The position numbers were made by a program, and so were the translations under genes. From Nilaparvata lugens (Eukaryota > Arthropoda > Insecta > Hemiptera > Delphacidae), in NCBI RefSeq assembly GCF_014356525.2, contig NC_052511.1, positions 16,995,236 to 17,059,235 of the forward strand: 64,000 nucleotides of DNA, written 5' to 3'. Under the pieces are notes generated by a model. That model searched no databases and was not told where the DNA came from. It worked only from the letters and a program-made list of their open reading frames with translations. Positions 11,477-21,656 of the stretch are shown in pieces. How positions within the stretch are numbered: the first letter of the stretch is position 1; every line of letters begins with the position of its first letter.

Positions 11477-12590
11477 ATGAGCTCAAGTAAAACACCGAAG
11501 GTTAATAATAGAAATGTAAACATAGCGGGAGTACTTACGCGTTCCCAAAACCAAAATTCAAAAACGCCAAAACCAAAAACCCCAGTTCTTCAAACTACTT
11601 TAGCCGAAAAAGTTGCTCAACTACAAAGTAGCCACACTAATTTAAAAACCAATTAGAAGTAACTTTAAAAACGTCTGAGGAAGAAAGGTTAGGGATGGTA
11701 GAAGAAATTAAATCTTTGGAACTGATTATAAAATTACAAGATGAAGACCATAAAAAAGAAATACTAAATCTAAAAAATCAATGTAGTCTAATGTCGGAGG
11801 AAATAAAGAAACTAAAATCTAAATTTGATAATACTAAATGTATGATAGAACCTCCGTCCAAATGCAAAAAAATAGAATCTAACCTAAATGATGGGAAATG
11901 CTCTGAAAATGGTCGAAATAAAACGTACAGTGAGGTTTTGAAGACAGCAACCAAAAATATAGCTGAGGGAAATAAAGATAGGAAAGGGAGAGTTCTGCTA
12001 CTGACGTCCAGTCATGGACGTGATTGCAGTGATCTCCTTGATAAAAGATTAAAAATAAATTTGATGTCCAATGTTTTTTCAAGCCAAGTGCATCAATTAA
12101 TGCAGTTGTAGAGTCAGCTAGGGAACAAACTAAAGACTTTGATGAAAATGACTATCTAATTGTACTGGGTGGCTCAAATAATATAAATGAACCTAACTTG
12201 AATCATCTTCCTCAAGTAACAGAAAAAATCAAGGAAATTGTGCCACTCAGCAAAAAAACAAACTTAATAATAAGTACTATTCCTAATAGGTTTGATAGGC
12301 CAGAATTAAATGAAGCAATCAATTCGACAAACAAATCAATCCATAATACAATCAACAGCCTAAAAAATAAGAATTCTAAACAACTGGGGATTTGTTTTCT
12401 AAATGAAAGGCTGAAAAGACATAACTTCACTAATCATGGGTTGCATCTAAATCGATCTGGCAAAGTAATCTTTTGTAATAGATTGGCAGAGCTGATTGAA
12501 AGCCGTTTGCAATCCTCTGGTTTAAAAACAGTCAAAAAAACAAATAACGATTTTTTAGTAAATTGGCTCAAAACAGGGAAAGGGAAATAG
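11477..12590 (+). pseudogene. Retrotransposon ORF1, coiled coil plus SGNH/esterase-like domain, frameshifted
   Basis: ORF1 proteins of non-LTR elements bind the element RNA and help form the particle. Here the reading starts at ATG 11477 and changes frame twice, near 11653 and near 12060. Each change is explained by one missing T in a T-run, giving three colinear pieces in frames 2, 1 and 3. The middle piece is rich in K/E heptads (about 11690-11830), a likely coiled coil. The C-terminal part has SGNH-hydrolase-like blocks: SSHGRD with a candidate nucleophile Ser, GGSNNI as the GxND-like block, and NHGLHLNRSGK as the terminal His block, where the usual Asp appears replaced. It ends TAG 12588-12590, overlapping ORF2. 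The single-T losses could be mutations or sequencing errors. Confidence 0.8.
12551..12557 (+). promoter_or_regulatory. Canonical -1 frameshift heptamer T TTT TTA in ORF1/ORF2 overlap
   Basis: In the ORF1 frame the codons are GAT TTT TTA, so the heptamer has the X XXY YYZ phasing of -1 programmed frameshifting. A -1 slip moves exactly into the ORF2 frame (next codon AGT at 12557). That frame is open only after the TAA at 12545-12547. ORF2 has no in-frame ATG until after several endonuclease motifs. I see no strong stem-loop directly downstream, which weakens the case. Confidence 0.5.
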
Positions 12591-15517
12591 CTACAAATGC
12601 TAGAGATAGAGTAGCACAAGATGGTAAGGTTTTTAGTATTTATCATCAAAATATTCAGTATCTTCGCAACAAAATTGACAGATTAGAAGTATTTCTTAAA
12701 CAGGAGGATCCTGACATTGTTATTTTCACAGAGCATGGCTTAAAAATAAAGGAAATAAATCAAGTTAGGATTCCAGGCTATTCACTGAGATCAGAATTTT
12801 GTAGAATAGCTCATAGAAGTGGTGGTGTATGTATATTCACTAGCAATGCTAAACATACCCAAACTTATGAACTGGATTTTGTTAAGAGATTTTCTGTTGA
12901 GATGGATTTAGAGGTGACGGGACTAAGGTTAAAAATTGATGATCGATTTGAGGTAGCAGTGTTAGGTATCTATAGGTCACCAAATGGAGACTGGCAAAAA
13001 TTTTGTGAGCTGCTCCATACACTTTTGGAAATTACAACCGCTCGTTTCACAAATGTTATAGTAGTAGGAGATTTCAATACCGATTTTGCCAGGCAGGATA
13101 AAATGACAGAGGATATTAGAGATATTATTAATATGAATAATTTAGAAATTAAGGTCCACGAATATACAAGAGTAACTCGAACTTCACAGACAATTATTGA
13201 TAATATCCTCACAAATATAGAAGGTTGTAATGTCAGGTTAGGTAGCTCAGATCTATCAGATCATAACTATCAAATTTTAGATGTTAAGTTGCAGGGCCAG
13301 AATCCAAGCAGAAAAAAAACTTTTGTGAAAGAAATTCAGCAATATGAGCTAGGAAATATAAATTGTTTGAAGCAGGAACTGCTTCAAGAAAATTGGAGTA
13401 GTGTTTATAACAGTTGTAACCTAAATTACAAATATAAGCAATTCATTGATACTCTAAGATTTCACATTAGTGTATGCTGTCCGATAAAAAAAGTCAAAGT
13501 AAAAAGTAAATTAAACAAAGTAGATGAATGGATAACTGAAGATATTCTTACTCAAAGAAATATTGTTAGGGAAGCTTATGAGGAATTTAAATTAGTGAGG
13601 GATGTTCCGAGTGAGGTCAAATACAAATGTCTAAAGAAAAACTATGCAAAAGAAGTGAGGAAAGCTAAGTGTAAGAAAACAGCTGAAATATTAACAACTA
13701 GTACCAATTTTAACTCTGCTGTTTGGGAGGTAATTAATAGAAATAGGAGAGCAGCTCAAAAGGATACAGTTACTAATGTCCCTAGGATAATCGATGAACA
13801 TGGAAATTATATGGATGATAGTATAGACATTTGTAACTTTTTCAATAAATATTATCAACAGGTTGCATATAATCTCCAAAAGTCACTGAACACTAATACT
13901 TATAATACAACTACATTAAATGCTGAGCCAATTGAAAAGGTATTTAAATTTCATCCATTATCAAGAGATGAGTTGTCAAGAATAATAAAAAATTTGAATA
14001 ACAAAAAAACAGTAGGATTGGATGGGGTCTCAAGCAAAATTTTAAAAGAATGTGAAAATGAATTACTGGACCCTTTATTGCATCTCCTTAATACTTCACT
14101 AGAGCAGGGTATTTTCCCTGATGATCTGAAACAAGGAAAAATTTTGCCAATTTTCAAGAGCGGTGATTCTGAAAGAGTTGAAAATTATAGACCCATTAGT
14201 ATTCTAAATGTAATAAGTAAAATTTTTGAAAGAGTAGTTTTAAATAGGTTATTGATGCACCTGGAAGAAATTAATTTCATATGTGATGAACAGCATGGGT
14301 TCCAGAAAGGGAAATCTACTAAGACTGCAATAGTATCCCTTGTTGAAAGACTAATAGATATAATAGATTCAGGTGAGAAGGCAGCCGCAATATTTCTTGA
14401 TTTATCCAAAGCTTTTGATTGTGTGAACCATAGAATATTATTGGAAATACTAAAAACTGTAGGTGTGAATGGTATAGAACTAAAATGGTTTGAATCATAT
14501 CTCATAGGTAGAAACCAGTGTGTTGAGCTTACCAAGGTGGATGGGAATGAAATAGTAAAAATTAAATCTCAAAAACTGGAGGTCCAGGCTGGAGTACCTC
14601 AAGGCTCAATTCTGGGTCCCTTACTGTTTCTGTTGTATGTGAACCAATTACCAAAAGAGTTAAAAGATCACAGAGCTCTGTTGTTTGCTGATGACACATC
14701 GCTTATCTTTAACAATTATTTATTAGATAGTCTAGAAATAAATGCTTTTACTGGAGTACAGTCAATTGTCCAATTCTTGAAGCAAAGGCAATTAACAATA
14801 AATAGTAAGAAATGTCAATTCCTACAATTCAAAAGTAAATATAATTCAGTAGAGGATAGAGAAATAAATGTGTTTGTAGAGGAAAATGAATTAGACCAAG
14901 AAGAGAAAGTAGCATTCTTGGGAATTTTATTGGACAGGAAATTAACATGGCATCCTTACATTGAGAGGATATGTAATAAGATATCATCTGGGGTATTTGT
15001 CCTGCGGCAGCTTGCTAGGCTGAATGATAAAAAACTACTGTTAACTGCTTACCATGGACTTATACTATCTCATATTAGGTATGCTATTTTAGTATGGGGT
15101 AATTCATCTCAACAAAATATGGACAGAGTGTTTAAGATTCAAAAGAAGGCACTCAGATGTATAGAGAAAGTGAATAGGTTAGACTCTTGTAGGCCTTTAT
15201 TTAAAAAGCTTGGTCTATTAACTGTGCCATCTTTGTATGTATATGAAGTTGTAATGCATGTGAAAACGAGTGGTGTGATCCAGAATTCAGATGTTCATGA
15301 GTATAATACGCGAAACAGAGCAGATTATCATATAATGGGTCACAATAGTAGGTTATTTGAACAAAAACCAGATTATATTGGTAGGAAATTTTATAACAAG
15401 CTACCTCAAATCTTGAAAAGTAATGATGATTTGAAGATTTTCAAAAAACAAATGAAAAAATATTTAGTTGATAAAGCTTTTTATAGTGTACAAGAATTCC
15501 TTTCAAACCTAAACTAG
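12557..15517 (+). CDS. Retrotransposon ORF2: APE endonuclease plus reverse transcriptase
   Basis: This polyprotein nicks target DNA and reverse transcribes the element RNA at the nick. Numbering from the TTG at 12563, the AP-endonuclease-like domain spans about residues 22-245. Visible catalytic-type residues are Asn30 (YHQN), Glu57 (FTEHG), Tyr137 (IYRSPNGD), Asp170/Asn172 (GDFNTD) and Asp233-His234 (SDHN). The reverse transcriptase lies around 460-760, with FLDLSKAFDCVNH (611-), GVPQGSILGPLLF (677-) and the active-site FADD (708-711). Thumb and C-terminal blocks run to residue 984. All key residues are present and there is no internal stop, so the ORF looks functional. The first in-frame ATG is Met114, inside the endonuclease, so translation probably enters from ORF1 by -1 frameshifting at 12551-12557 or by reinitiation. 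The start given is the first codon after the slip. Confidence 0.95.
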   Translation, partial: SKLAQNREREIATNARDRVAQDGKVFSIYHQNIQYLRNKIDRLEVFLKQEDPDIVIFTEHGLKIKEINQVRIPGYSLRSEFCRIAHRSGGVCIFTSNAKHTQTYELDFVKRFSVEMDLEVTGLRLKIDDRFEVAVLGIYRSPNGDWQKFCELLHTLLEITTARFTNVIVVGDFNTDFARQDKMTEDIRDIINMNNLEIKVHEYTRVTRTSQTIIDNILTNIEGCNVRLGSSDLSDHNYQILDVKLQGQNPSRKKTFVKEIQQYELGNINCLKQELLQENWSSVYNSCNLNYKYKQFIDTLRFHISVCCPIKKVKVKSKLNKVDEWITEDILTQRNIVREAYEEFKLVRDVPSEVKYKCLKKNYAKEVRKAKCKKTAEILTTSTNFNSAVWEVINRNRRAAQKDTVTNVPRIIDEHGNYMDDSIDICNFFNKYYQQVAYNLQKSLNTNTYNTTTLNAEPIEKVFKFHPLSRDELSRIIKNLNNKKTVGLDGVSSKILKECENELLDPLLHLLNTSLEQGIFPDDLKQGKILPIFKSGDSERVENYRPISILNVISKIFERVVLNRLLMHLEEINFICDEQHGFQKGKSTKTAIVSLVERLIDIIDSGEKAAAIFLDLSKAFDCVNHRILLEILKTVGVNGIELKWFESYLIGRNQCVELTKVDGNEIVKIKSQKLEVQAGVPQGSILGPLLFLLYVNQLPKELKDHRALLFADDTSLIFNNYLLDSLEINAFTGVQSIVQFLKQRQLTINSKKCQFLQFKSKYNSVEDREINVFVEENELDQEEKVAFLGILLDRKLTWHPYIERICNKISSGVFVLRQLARLNDKKLLLTAYHGLILSHIRYAILVWGNSSQQNMDRVFKIQKKALRCIEKVNRLDSCRPLFKKLGLLTVPSLYVYEVVMHVKTSGVIQNSDVHEYNTRNRADYHIMGHNSRLFEQKPDYIGRKFYNKLPQILKSNDDLKIFKKQMKKYLVDKAFYSVQEFLSNLN

Positions 15518-15600
15518 GTTGAACTACTTAGTGTTAGAATTATTATGTAATAACATGACTTGTCTTATACTCCATGACTGGAGTCTTTAGGACGTAATCT

Positions 15601-15624
15601 AAAAAAAAAAAAAAGAAAAAAAAA
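15601..15624 (+). other. A-run at retrotransposon 3' end
   Basis: Fourteen A, one G and nine A follow the short 3' UTR of ORF2. This is probably the reverse-transcribed poly(A) tail and marks the element end. Confidence 0.7.
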
Positions 15625-15963
15625 TGATATACTGACATGTGTGGAAATAACTTAAGAACAAGGATTTGTAAAAGTTATGATTTTTCATAATAGAACTAAG
15701 TTATCTATTGCATGACATTGAATTATACAATCAGTATTTCACAAAAACATTCGATAAATAAAACCTTACTTGATTGATGTATCGATATCTCACTACTCAC
15801 TTATTCAGAAAGATCGTGAGAATCACAATCCTTAAATATTTCTTTTATTTCTCCTAAAATTGAGACATGATTAAGACCACTTATCACAAGTAGTATCCAT
15901 ACAACTTCTCTATGATGCATAAGTATCATACAAATATATTTTACAACCAATTGTGGATTTGAG
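15625..15963. other. Short spacer between two retroelement units
   Basis: AT-rich DNA without an ORF. AATAAAACC followed by TTACTTGATTGATG near 15757-15779 resembles another retroelement 3' end, so the non-LTR element could extend to there. Confidence 0.35.
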
Positions 15964-16225
15964 TAGAATTTTCAATATTTTTTGCATTTGTGAAGCAAGA
16001 TTTTTCTTTGGATTCGTATTTGGAAATTGATCAATCTGATAAATTCAAAATTGTAGTGGATACATTTTTTTGGACTAAAAATTGTGTGAGAATTAAGTTA
16101 TCATTCAAGTTACGTAAGTAACATAACCTTTAGACTGTGTATTCCAAATTAAGGTTTGCAGCAGTTTTGGGCAAATGCCTGTTGTTTTTACCTGGATTGT
16201 ATTTGTATATGAATAAATAAATAAT
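15964..16225 (+). repeat. Dispersed retroelement 3' end, family R2, copy 1
   Basis: About 260 bp match 31001-31270 in reverse orientation. Shared landmarks are GACTGTGTATTCCAAATTAA, GCAGTTTTGGG, ATGCCTGTTGTTTTTACCTG and an end in TATGAATAAATAAAT. The defined end with AATAAA-type tail suggests a SINE or a truncated LINE 3' UTR. No protein is visible. Confidence 0.75.
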
Positions 16226-16958
16226 ATCATACAATTACAACTATTTCTATATCACACGTACTCACACAACTTTTCTATGATTCCTTACTCAAGATTCTAG
16301 CTCTTAGTTGTTTTAGCGGCCATCTTCATGAATTTTACGTCGAACCGACCTTGCAACAACAAACAAAAATTAAGTGAGCTCCTCATACAGCAGAATAGCC
16401 TACTGTTATTGAACGTGAAGTCATTTTTCAAAAATTATCCGCGGAACAGTAGCCTTGCCGTTCTACATGGCCTACAGCGCTAGAGCACTGACACACTCCA
16501 ATATTCAGCATGATCATTGTCAAGATTAGGTAGGTCAGTATAGCTCAGTGATGGTCAGTTATCGCAAACTCAGCCATTGTAGGTCACACGTATCTTTCTA
16601 CTTTTCCTCTCAGTCGCTTACACTCTCTCTCTCTTTCTCACCCAAACAAAAGCATAAGTTTGGTGACTTGAAGATTGAAGATCGGAAACAAAGATTACTC
16701 TCAACCTTGACTAATGACTAGCAAGCCGTGTGAGGAATAATGGCTCTATTTAAATCGGTGTTGAACGGAAAATGAGCTTTGTCATTTCTTGAGCTCTCAA
16801 TCAAGTGACTTGATAGAGTATTACTACACTTATTAATTGCATTAGATTTATCATTCTTGAGTTTCTACAGTTAGATGAAGGTTATGAGCTAGTAACTTCA
16901 TCATGAGGGAATTTTCTTATACGTATAGTATACATATAGCTCTATACGTATAATATAA
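16226..16958. other. Spacer upstream of the LTR element
   Basis: No gene was recognised. An imperfect palindrome of TATACGTATA type (about 16918-16955) lies directly at the LTR insertion point, and AT-rich palindromic sites are common integration targets. Confidence 0.4.
16955..16958. repeat. Target-site duplication ATAA, left
   Basis: The four bases before the 5' LTR, ATAA, recur right after the 3' LTR at 25414-25417. Confidence 0.75.
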
Positions 16959-19386
16959 TGTGATGAATCTTTCAAATAGATCTCATGAAAAGAGAGAAAA
17001 ATTGTGATTACCTTTTAAAATGAAGGAATTTGCTAAAGGAATAGTTAGCGACCGAGCGATAACACTTACTTATCAGTAACTGTATATTTGATAAGAGTAC
17101 CGTTCTGTACTGAATATTTTTCTAGGAAAATTATTCAATAAAATTATAATTATTTTGCAAATAAAGCACAAACTATTTATGAATCGCTCACTGATTTTGA
17201 GGTTACACTTTGTTTACCATCGATCAGATGTTTTTAAAACAGTTCGAACGCAGCTGACTTGATTCGAAATATCGTCAAATGTCACGCTGGCTTCACGTAA
17301 GATATAATACCATCTCTAAAAATTATAAAACTATCAATAAAGGACCAAGAATTTCAAATAAAAAAAAAATAAAATGTATGTATTATCGTTGAAATTATTA
17401 TTATTTAAGAAATTATATTATATGTCAGGTCTTATTGTAACTAAATAGGTCATAGCATGAAATTATATTATTGATAAAACGGCAGAAATTAATTATAACA
17501 GTCTCAAACCTAATAAAAATTGTACAAGAGTATTAATTCATTAACGATTTAATTCACTGAACCACATGGTAATTAAATCTCTTTGGCAGGTCTAAGCCAA
17601 TCACAGTGCATAGAAATAGCACCAAGATGGTGATCGTTTGAAAGCAACACATGTTAATCTATTATCAGACACCAACCCTGCCTTATCAGTTACACTAGCA
17701 CGTGTACATTGTATGAGAGGAACTATGTCTAGAAGATTAAGCAGTTTTAAGGATTACCTAAATTGAATCATTATTGTAATTAAAAGAATTGTATTCTACT
17801 GCTTGCCACTGACGTCATGTTTACGTCACAAGCGTTCTACCAATGGCAAATTTTTATGCAAATTATTACATGGAGATTCTGAGAAGCAAGGTCTAGCCTA
17901 AAAGCTTAGAGAAAAGAGCAGCACTTCCCTTTTGAAATCCTTACCATGTAGATCTCTTTTTTATAGTTACCAAAGACCTATTTGTGAAAATTTCTTGTTC
18001 GATTTTAAATGTTCTATTTGTGAGCCGATATTTTAGGCCAATTTATTTGTTATTCGTAAATTTCTGTTTTCATCAATCGATAAATTTAAAAGCTTAAAGT
18101 AAATTATCCCTTAATTAATTCGGTGAAGGAGATATTTAAATTAAAATTCCCCACGTGCTGAAACCGAAGCCTGGATTGCCGCCGATCAAACGATTTTTTG
18201 ATCTAAAGAAGAAAACCACGACGACCAAGGAATTTCACGTGAGTTATAAGTCATAAGGGGCCCCAATCTACGCTTCGAAAATATTTTCAGTGCAGAAAAA
18301 CATAAATTTTTCTTCGTTAAATTATTGGCCACGCCGACAAGCGCTTTTAGTTATTAAGAGCCTAAAATTTATTCATATTTAATTTCTAAGAATTTGTAGT
18401 TGATTAACTATCCTCCGCTGCCTGAACTACGACCCCGAGCAATTTTTAAAAATATTTTATAATTCATTTTTTCACTATTTTTTTTCAAAACTGTTAAACT
18501 TTATCAATTGTAAAATTCTGTTGAATCACGCATGGTATCATGCAAGCACAAGAAATTTTTTAACTATTCTGTTAATGCTAAATTATTATCAACCTGTAAA
18601 TCAAATTCTGAACCTGCACTGTATGATTGCATATTTTATTGTAATATATTTCAGTTTTGTTAATTCGCTTTCTGAGTTCGATTATTTCTTAAGCCTGTCA
18701 ATTATTGTGTCTGATACATTCTATATTATCAAGAACCGATCGAATACGATCATTAGAATAATTGAATCAAGCTGGATATTGGAACAGGTCTAAGTGGATG
18801 TAGCGAGTGGGGTCAGATCGAGATATTTATTCTTTGTCCTTACCTGCTCATATATCAGCTTTTATCTGTTACCTACCTCGACTTAGGAGCGAATGCATCA
18901 ATTGTACAGCAGTGGCAGCCATAGATCATATAAATTCTACAATAGAGCTTAAAACCCGACAAGACTCTGTTCTCGAAATATATTCTGAACGATATTTGGT
19001 TCAAATACCGTATTTTAATCCTTCAGAACTTATTAGAGACACAGTCCCGTAAATTATCTACATCGGGATTTTGCTCGACCTGTATGATTTTGTATGCTCA
19101 TTCTTCACAGGTAATAATTTTAAGGTATCCGTCTTCAGTGTTTAGCGATCGCTACACTACTTATAAAAATTTCATTACTATACAATTTGTCATTAGAAGA
19201 ATCAAGGGTGAGCGAGCGTTTAGGCCTCCCGCGATTCCGACAATTGTATTGAATCTTGTAGTGAATCAATCAGTCTGGTGTATACTCAGCGTCCACGCAC
19301 GCAATTACAAAATTTATAGCCGCTACACCATTGACTCAGTACAAGATTCACTCTACATGTGTGAAGCCATCAAATCACGCTCCACA
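16959..19386 (+). repeat. 5' long terminal repeat (2,428 bp)
   Basis: The sequence is almost identical to 22985-25413. It is unusually long for an LTR. AATAAA signals occur early (17137-17142, 17160-17165), and several short ORFs occur late. It should contain the element promoter and polyadenylation signals, but I could not place the U3/R/U5 borders. Confidence 0.96.
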
Positions 19387-19389
19387 TGA
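19084..19389 (+). CDS. Hypothetical 101-codon ORF at the LTR 3' end
   Basis: This frame starts at ATG and stays open to the LTR end, with its stop (TGA) just past the boundary. The 3' LTR copy (25111-25425) is equally intact and runs a few codons further into flanking DNA. The product would be basic and Ile/Tyr-rich (RIKGERAFRPPAIPTIV in the middle) and I recognise no domain. The frame lies just upstream of the primer site and may be untranslated leader. The adjacent upstream frame (18807-19052) is broken by an indel in the second LTR, which shows how little weight such frames carry here. Confidence 0.15.
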   Translation: MILYAHSSQVIILRYPSSVFSDRYTTYKNFITIQFVIRRIKGERAFRPPAIPTIVLNLVVNQSVWCILSVHARNYKIYSRYTIDSVQDSLYMCEAIKSRST

Positions 19390-19391
19390 TT

Positions 19392-19404
19392 TGGCGCCCA
19401 ACAG
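19392..19404 (+). other. Primer-binding site, tRNA-Lys-like
   Basis: TGGCGCCCAACAG begins 5 nt after the LTR. Its first 11 bases match the 3' end complement of tRNA-Lys (CUU type) as used by several retroviruses and insect LTR elements. It would prime minus-strand DNA synthesis. Confidence 0.75.
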
Positions 19405-20225
19405 TGATAGGCATTGAAGAGGTGGATAATCGACTACAAGGATTATTTAGTTGCTCAGTATACTATAGCGCTGACAACGGGAACATTTTTTGAAAAATTT
19501 ATGGTTGTGAATTTTTTCGAATTTAATATTGACTGTTCACTGTTATATAAAATAACAAGAAGTACCATACCCAATTTTTGAACGGAAAAGAAATTTATCG
19601 ATTGATGAATTTTTAGAGAAAAAATCAAACTCAGAATTTTATTATCGTGTTATTCGAAAATTGGTCATACTATAAGTCATAGGTTTAAGAAATACCATAA
19701 GAAAGGTCATATTATTTGAAGAATATTAGGTCTATATTGAAACAATTTATAAAAATTTACAGAAAAGAGGATTGAAGTTATTTACATTTTTAAAAGTTTT
19801 TAAAGCATAAAGAGGGAAGTAAAATTAAATCACGGATACATTGCGGAATAATTCAAGCAGAGCATCACTGCTTTTATATAAAATATTGCGAAGAATACTA
19901 GCCCTATATATATAATTGCGGCAAGAAATTATAAGAGTAAAATATTTATAATAATAAAAGTAATAAATTATAAGAGACGTACCTTCGTTACCGCATAAGT
20001 GTACATTGTATCCTGTGTGTTATTATCATTTTTATGTTAACGATATTGCTAACTTGACTCATTTCATCACTGAACATATTATTGAACCACACTTTTGTAT
20101 TTCTTCATTGAACAAACTTTTCACACTATTTCAATTTTTGATCATTCACTTATAATCGTTTCACATAACCTCACATGTTCACGGTCGTTTCAACGCACTC
20201 GCATCATTGTATCATTCAATAAACC
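19405..20225. other. Untranslated leader of the LTR element
   Basis: About 820 bp of A/T-rich sequence with no ORF of note lies between the primer site and the gag-position ORF. It probably holds the RNA packaging signal. I see no specific structure. Confidence 0.45.
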
Positions 20226-21656
20226 ATGGAAAATCCACACCGCATCCTGGAGCCCACATCAGCGATGTCAGAGACGGAGGAGTTCGCGCGGGAGAAATGC
20301 CCATGTACCACCGTTCCAGAAGTCCAGACGCCCGTAGCTCATACCACAGAGTTTCCGCCGCCGACCGAAGGCTACATAGGCCTACCCGCCCCTTCCGTGT
20401 TACAGATGAGTCTCATCCTGGAAGCGTTGAACAATATAAATAAGAACTACGACCAAATCAATGAAACAATGAACGATATGGTTAGAGAAAACAAACGAGC
20501 AAATGAAGAACTAATTAGAGAAAACAAACGAGCAAATGAAGAACTAATTAAGGATATCCGAAAGATGCGGAACACAAGTGAACAGAGTTTCAAGAAATCA
20601 GAACAAAAGTTGAGGGAAGCGGAAGAAAGCAGGATATCAGGATGGCAAATCGAGGAGAAACATCAGACAATTAAAATCAATATTGGACCAGAGATTGAGC
20701 CCATGCATGCGAAAGCAGACATGCTCAAGGAGGAAGTCATCAAACAGGCAAGCGAACGTGACACATGTATGGAAAACCAACCCACCGAGAATGTCAAGAC
20801 TGAAGTCGCGCCGCACCCCGCAGAACGCCAAGAGGAGCCGGACGACATCACCCGCCAAGCCGAGGACGTCATCCATCAGGTAGAGGGACAGCCCGTACCA
20901 CCGCGCGCCGGACACCAGGAATCCAAGGACATTGCCCACCAAGTTGAAGAGCAGCCCGGACCGCCGACCGCACATATCTCCCATCCACAGAGGACAGCAC
21001 CTGCAACACATCAAATCAGTATCCATCAAAAACAATCAGAAAACAACATTAGAACAATTAAAATCCGCATGAAGTCAAGACTACACACAAGCAGAAAAAC
21101 AATTCAAGAAAGAAGAAGAATATCTAGAAGAACCTACAACCACCGCCCTCATGTAAGACTAAAATTGGATATTAAATTTCTCCCCGCCATGCAAAAAGGA
21201 AAAATGGTCTCAAGAAGAATCTATCTACATCGCCGTCATATAAAGCTGAAATCCTACCTCAAATCTTATACCAAAATGCAAGGAAAAAGGAAGACAGTAT
21301 TAAGAAGGACCTACAACCACCGCAGTCATGTCCGGTTAAAATCAAACAGACTGTACACCGGCATGCAAAAAAGAAAAAGATTATCTGAAAGAACCCACAG
21401 ACACCACCGGCATGTAAGGTTTAAGAATAGCAAACTGCATGTTACCGGCCGACAAAGAGGAGACACGTATGTAAGAAGTGATTTACACCATAGGCACATT
21501 CGTTTTAAGCCAAATTTAATAAAACGGATAGTTGCAAATTGGAACGGAAACTTTGAAATAAATCAGGAATCAAATTTAGATGGGGGCTTAAGAAATCATT
21601 GTGAATTAACTGGAAGCTACGTTGTGAATTACATCAATTATCGAACTTCTTCATAA
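20226..21656 (+). CDS. Gag-position protein with coiled coil and five His/Arg-rich modules
   Basis: The 476-residue ORF starts in a strong context (ACCATGG) and sits where gag lies. Residues 60-135 form a charged coiled coil with a tandem 12-residue duplication (RENKRANEELI at 87-97 and 99-109). Residues about 200-252 are acidic and Pro-rich, with two related motifs (VIHQVEGQPVPP, IAHQVEEQPGPP). Residues 280-440 are strongly basic, with five copies of a 28-30 residue module centred on a His-x-Arg-His core: starts at 301, 330, 360, 388 and 416 (RRTYNHRPHVRLK is the first). CCHC zinc knuckles, a capsid major homology region, a protease and RT are not visible. By position and charge the modules may replace the nucleocapsid as an RNA-binding tail, like the Gly/Arg boxes of foamy virus Gag; this is inference. 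The 5' half is clearly more GC-rich than the surroundings. Confidence 0.8.
   Translation: MENPHRILEPTSAMSETEEFAREKCPCTTVPEVQTPVAHTTEFPPPTEGYIGLPAPSVLQMSLILEALNNINKNYDQINETMNDMVRENKRANEELIRENKRANEELIKDIRKMRNTSEQSFKKSEQKLREAEESRISGWQIEEKHQTIKINIGPEIEPMHAKADMLKEEVIKQASERDTCMENQPTENVKTEVAPHPAERQEEPDDITRQAEDVIHQVEGQPVPPRAGHQESKDIAHQVEEQPGPPTAHISHPQRTAPATHQISIHQKQSENNIRTIKIRMKSRLHTSRKTIQERRRISRRTYNHRPHVRLKLDIKFLPAMQKGKMVSRRIYLHRRHIKLKSYLKSYTKMQGKRKTVLRRTYNHRSHVRLKSNRLYTGMQKRKRLSERTHRHHRHVRFKNSKLHVTGRQRGDTYVRSDLHHRHIRFKPNLIKRIVANWNGNFEINQESNLDGGLRNHCELTGSYVVNYINYRTSS

Larger units (their letters stand above)
11400..15624 (+). mobile_element. Near full-length non-LTR retrotransposon (Jockey/CR1 group)
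   Basis: The unit has an ORF1 with coiled coil and esterase-like domain, an overlapping ORF2 with APE endonuclease plus reverse transcriptase, a short 3' UTR and an A-run (15601-15624, one G). An esterase-type ORF1 next to an APE/RT ORF2 is known from CR1-type elements, so I favour CR1 or a close relative. The A-rich end is more Jockey-like. The 5' boundary is a guess, placed just after another element's tail, and I found no clear target-site duplication. Confidence 0.85.

Noticed and set aside
14185..14535. Minus-strand frames opposite the reverse transcriptase
   Set aside because: Shadows of ORF2.
18521..18793. 90-codon frame present in both LTRs
   Set aside because: It lacks an ATG at its start and is duplicated only because the LTRs are near-identical; duplication is not evidence of coding.
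20637..21035. Minus-strand 132-codon frame opposite the gag-position ORF
   Set aside because: Shadow of the plus-strand ORF; no ATG context, no features.
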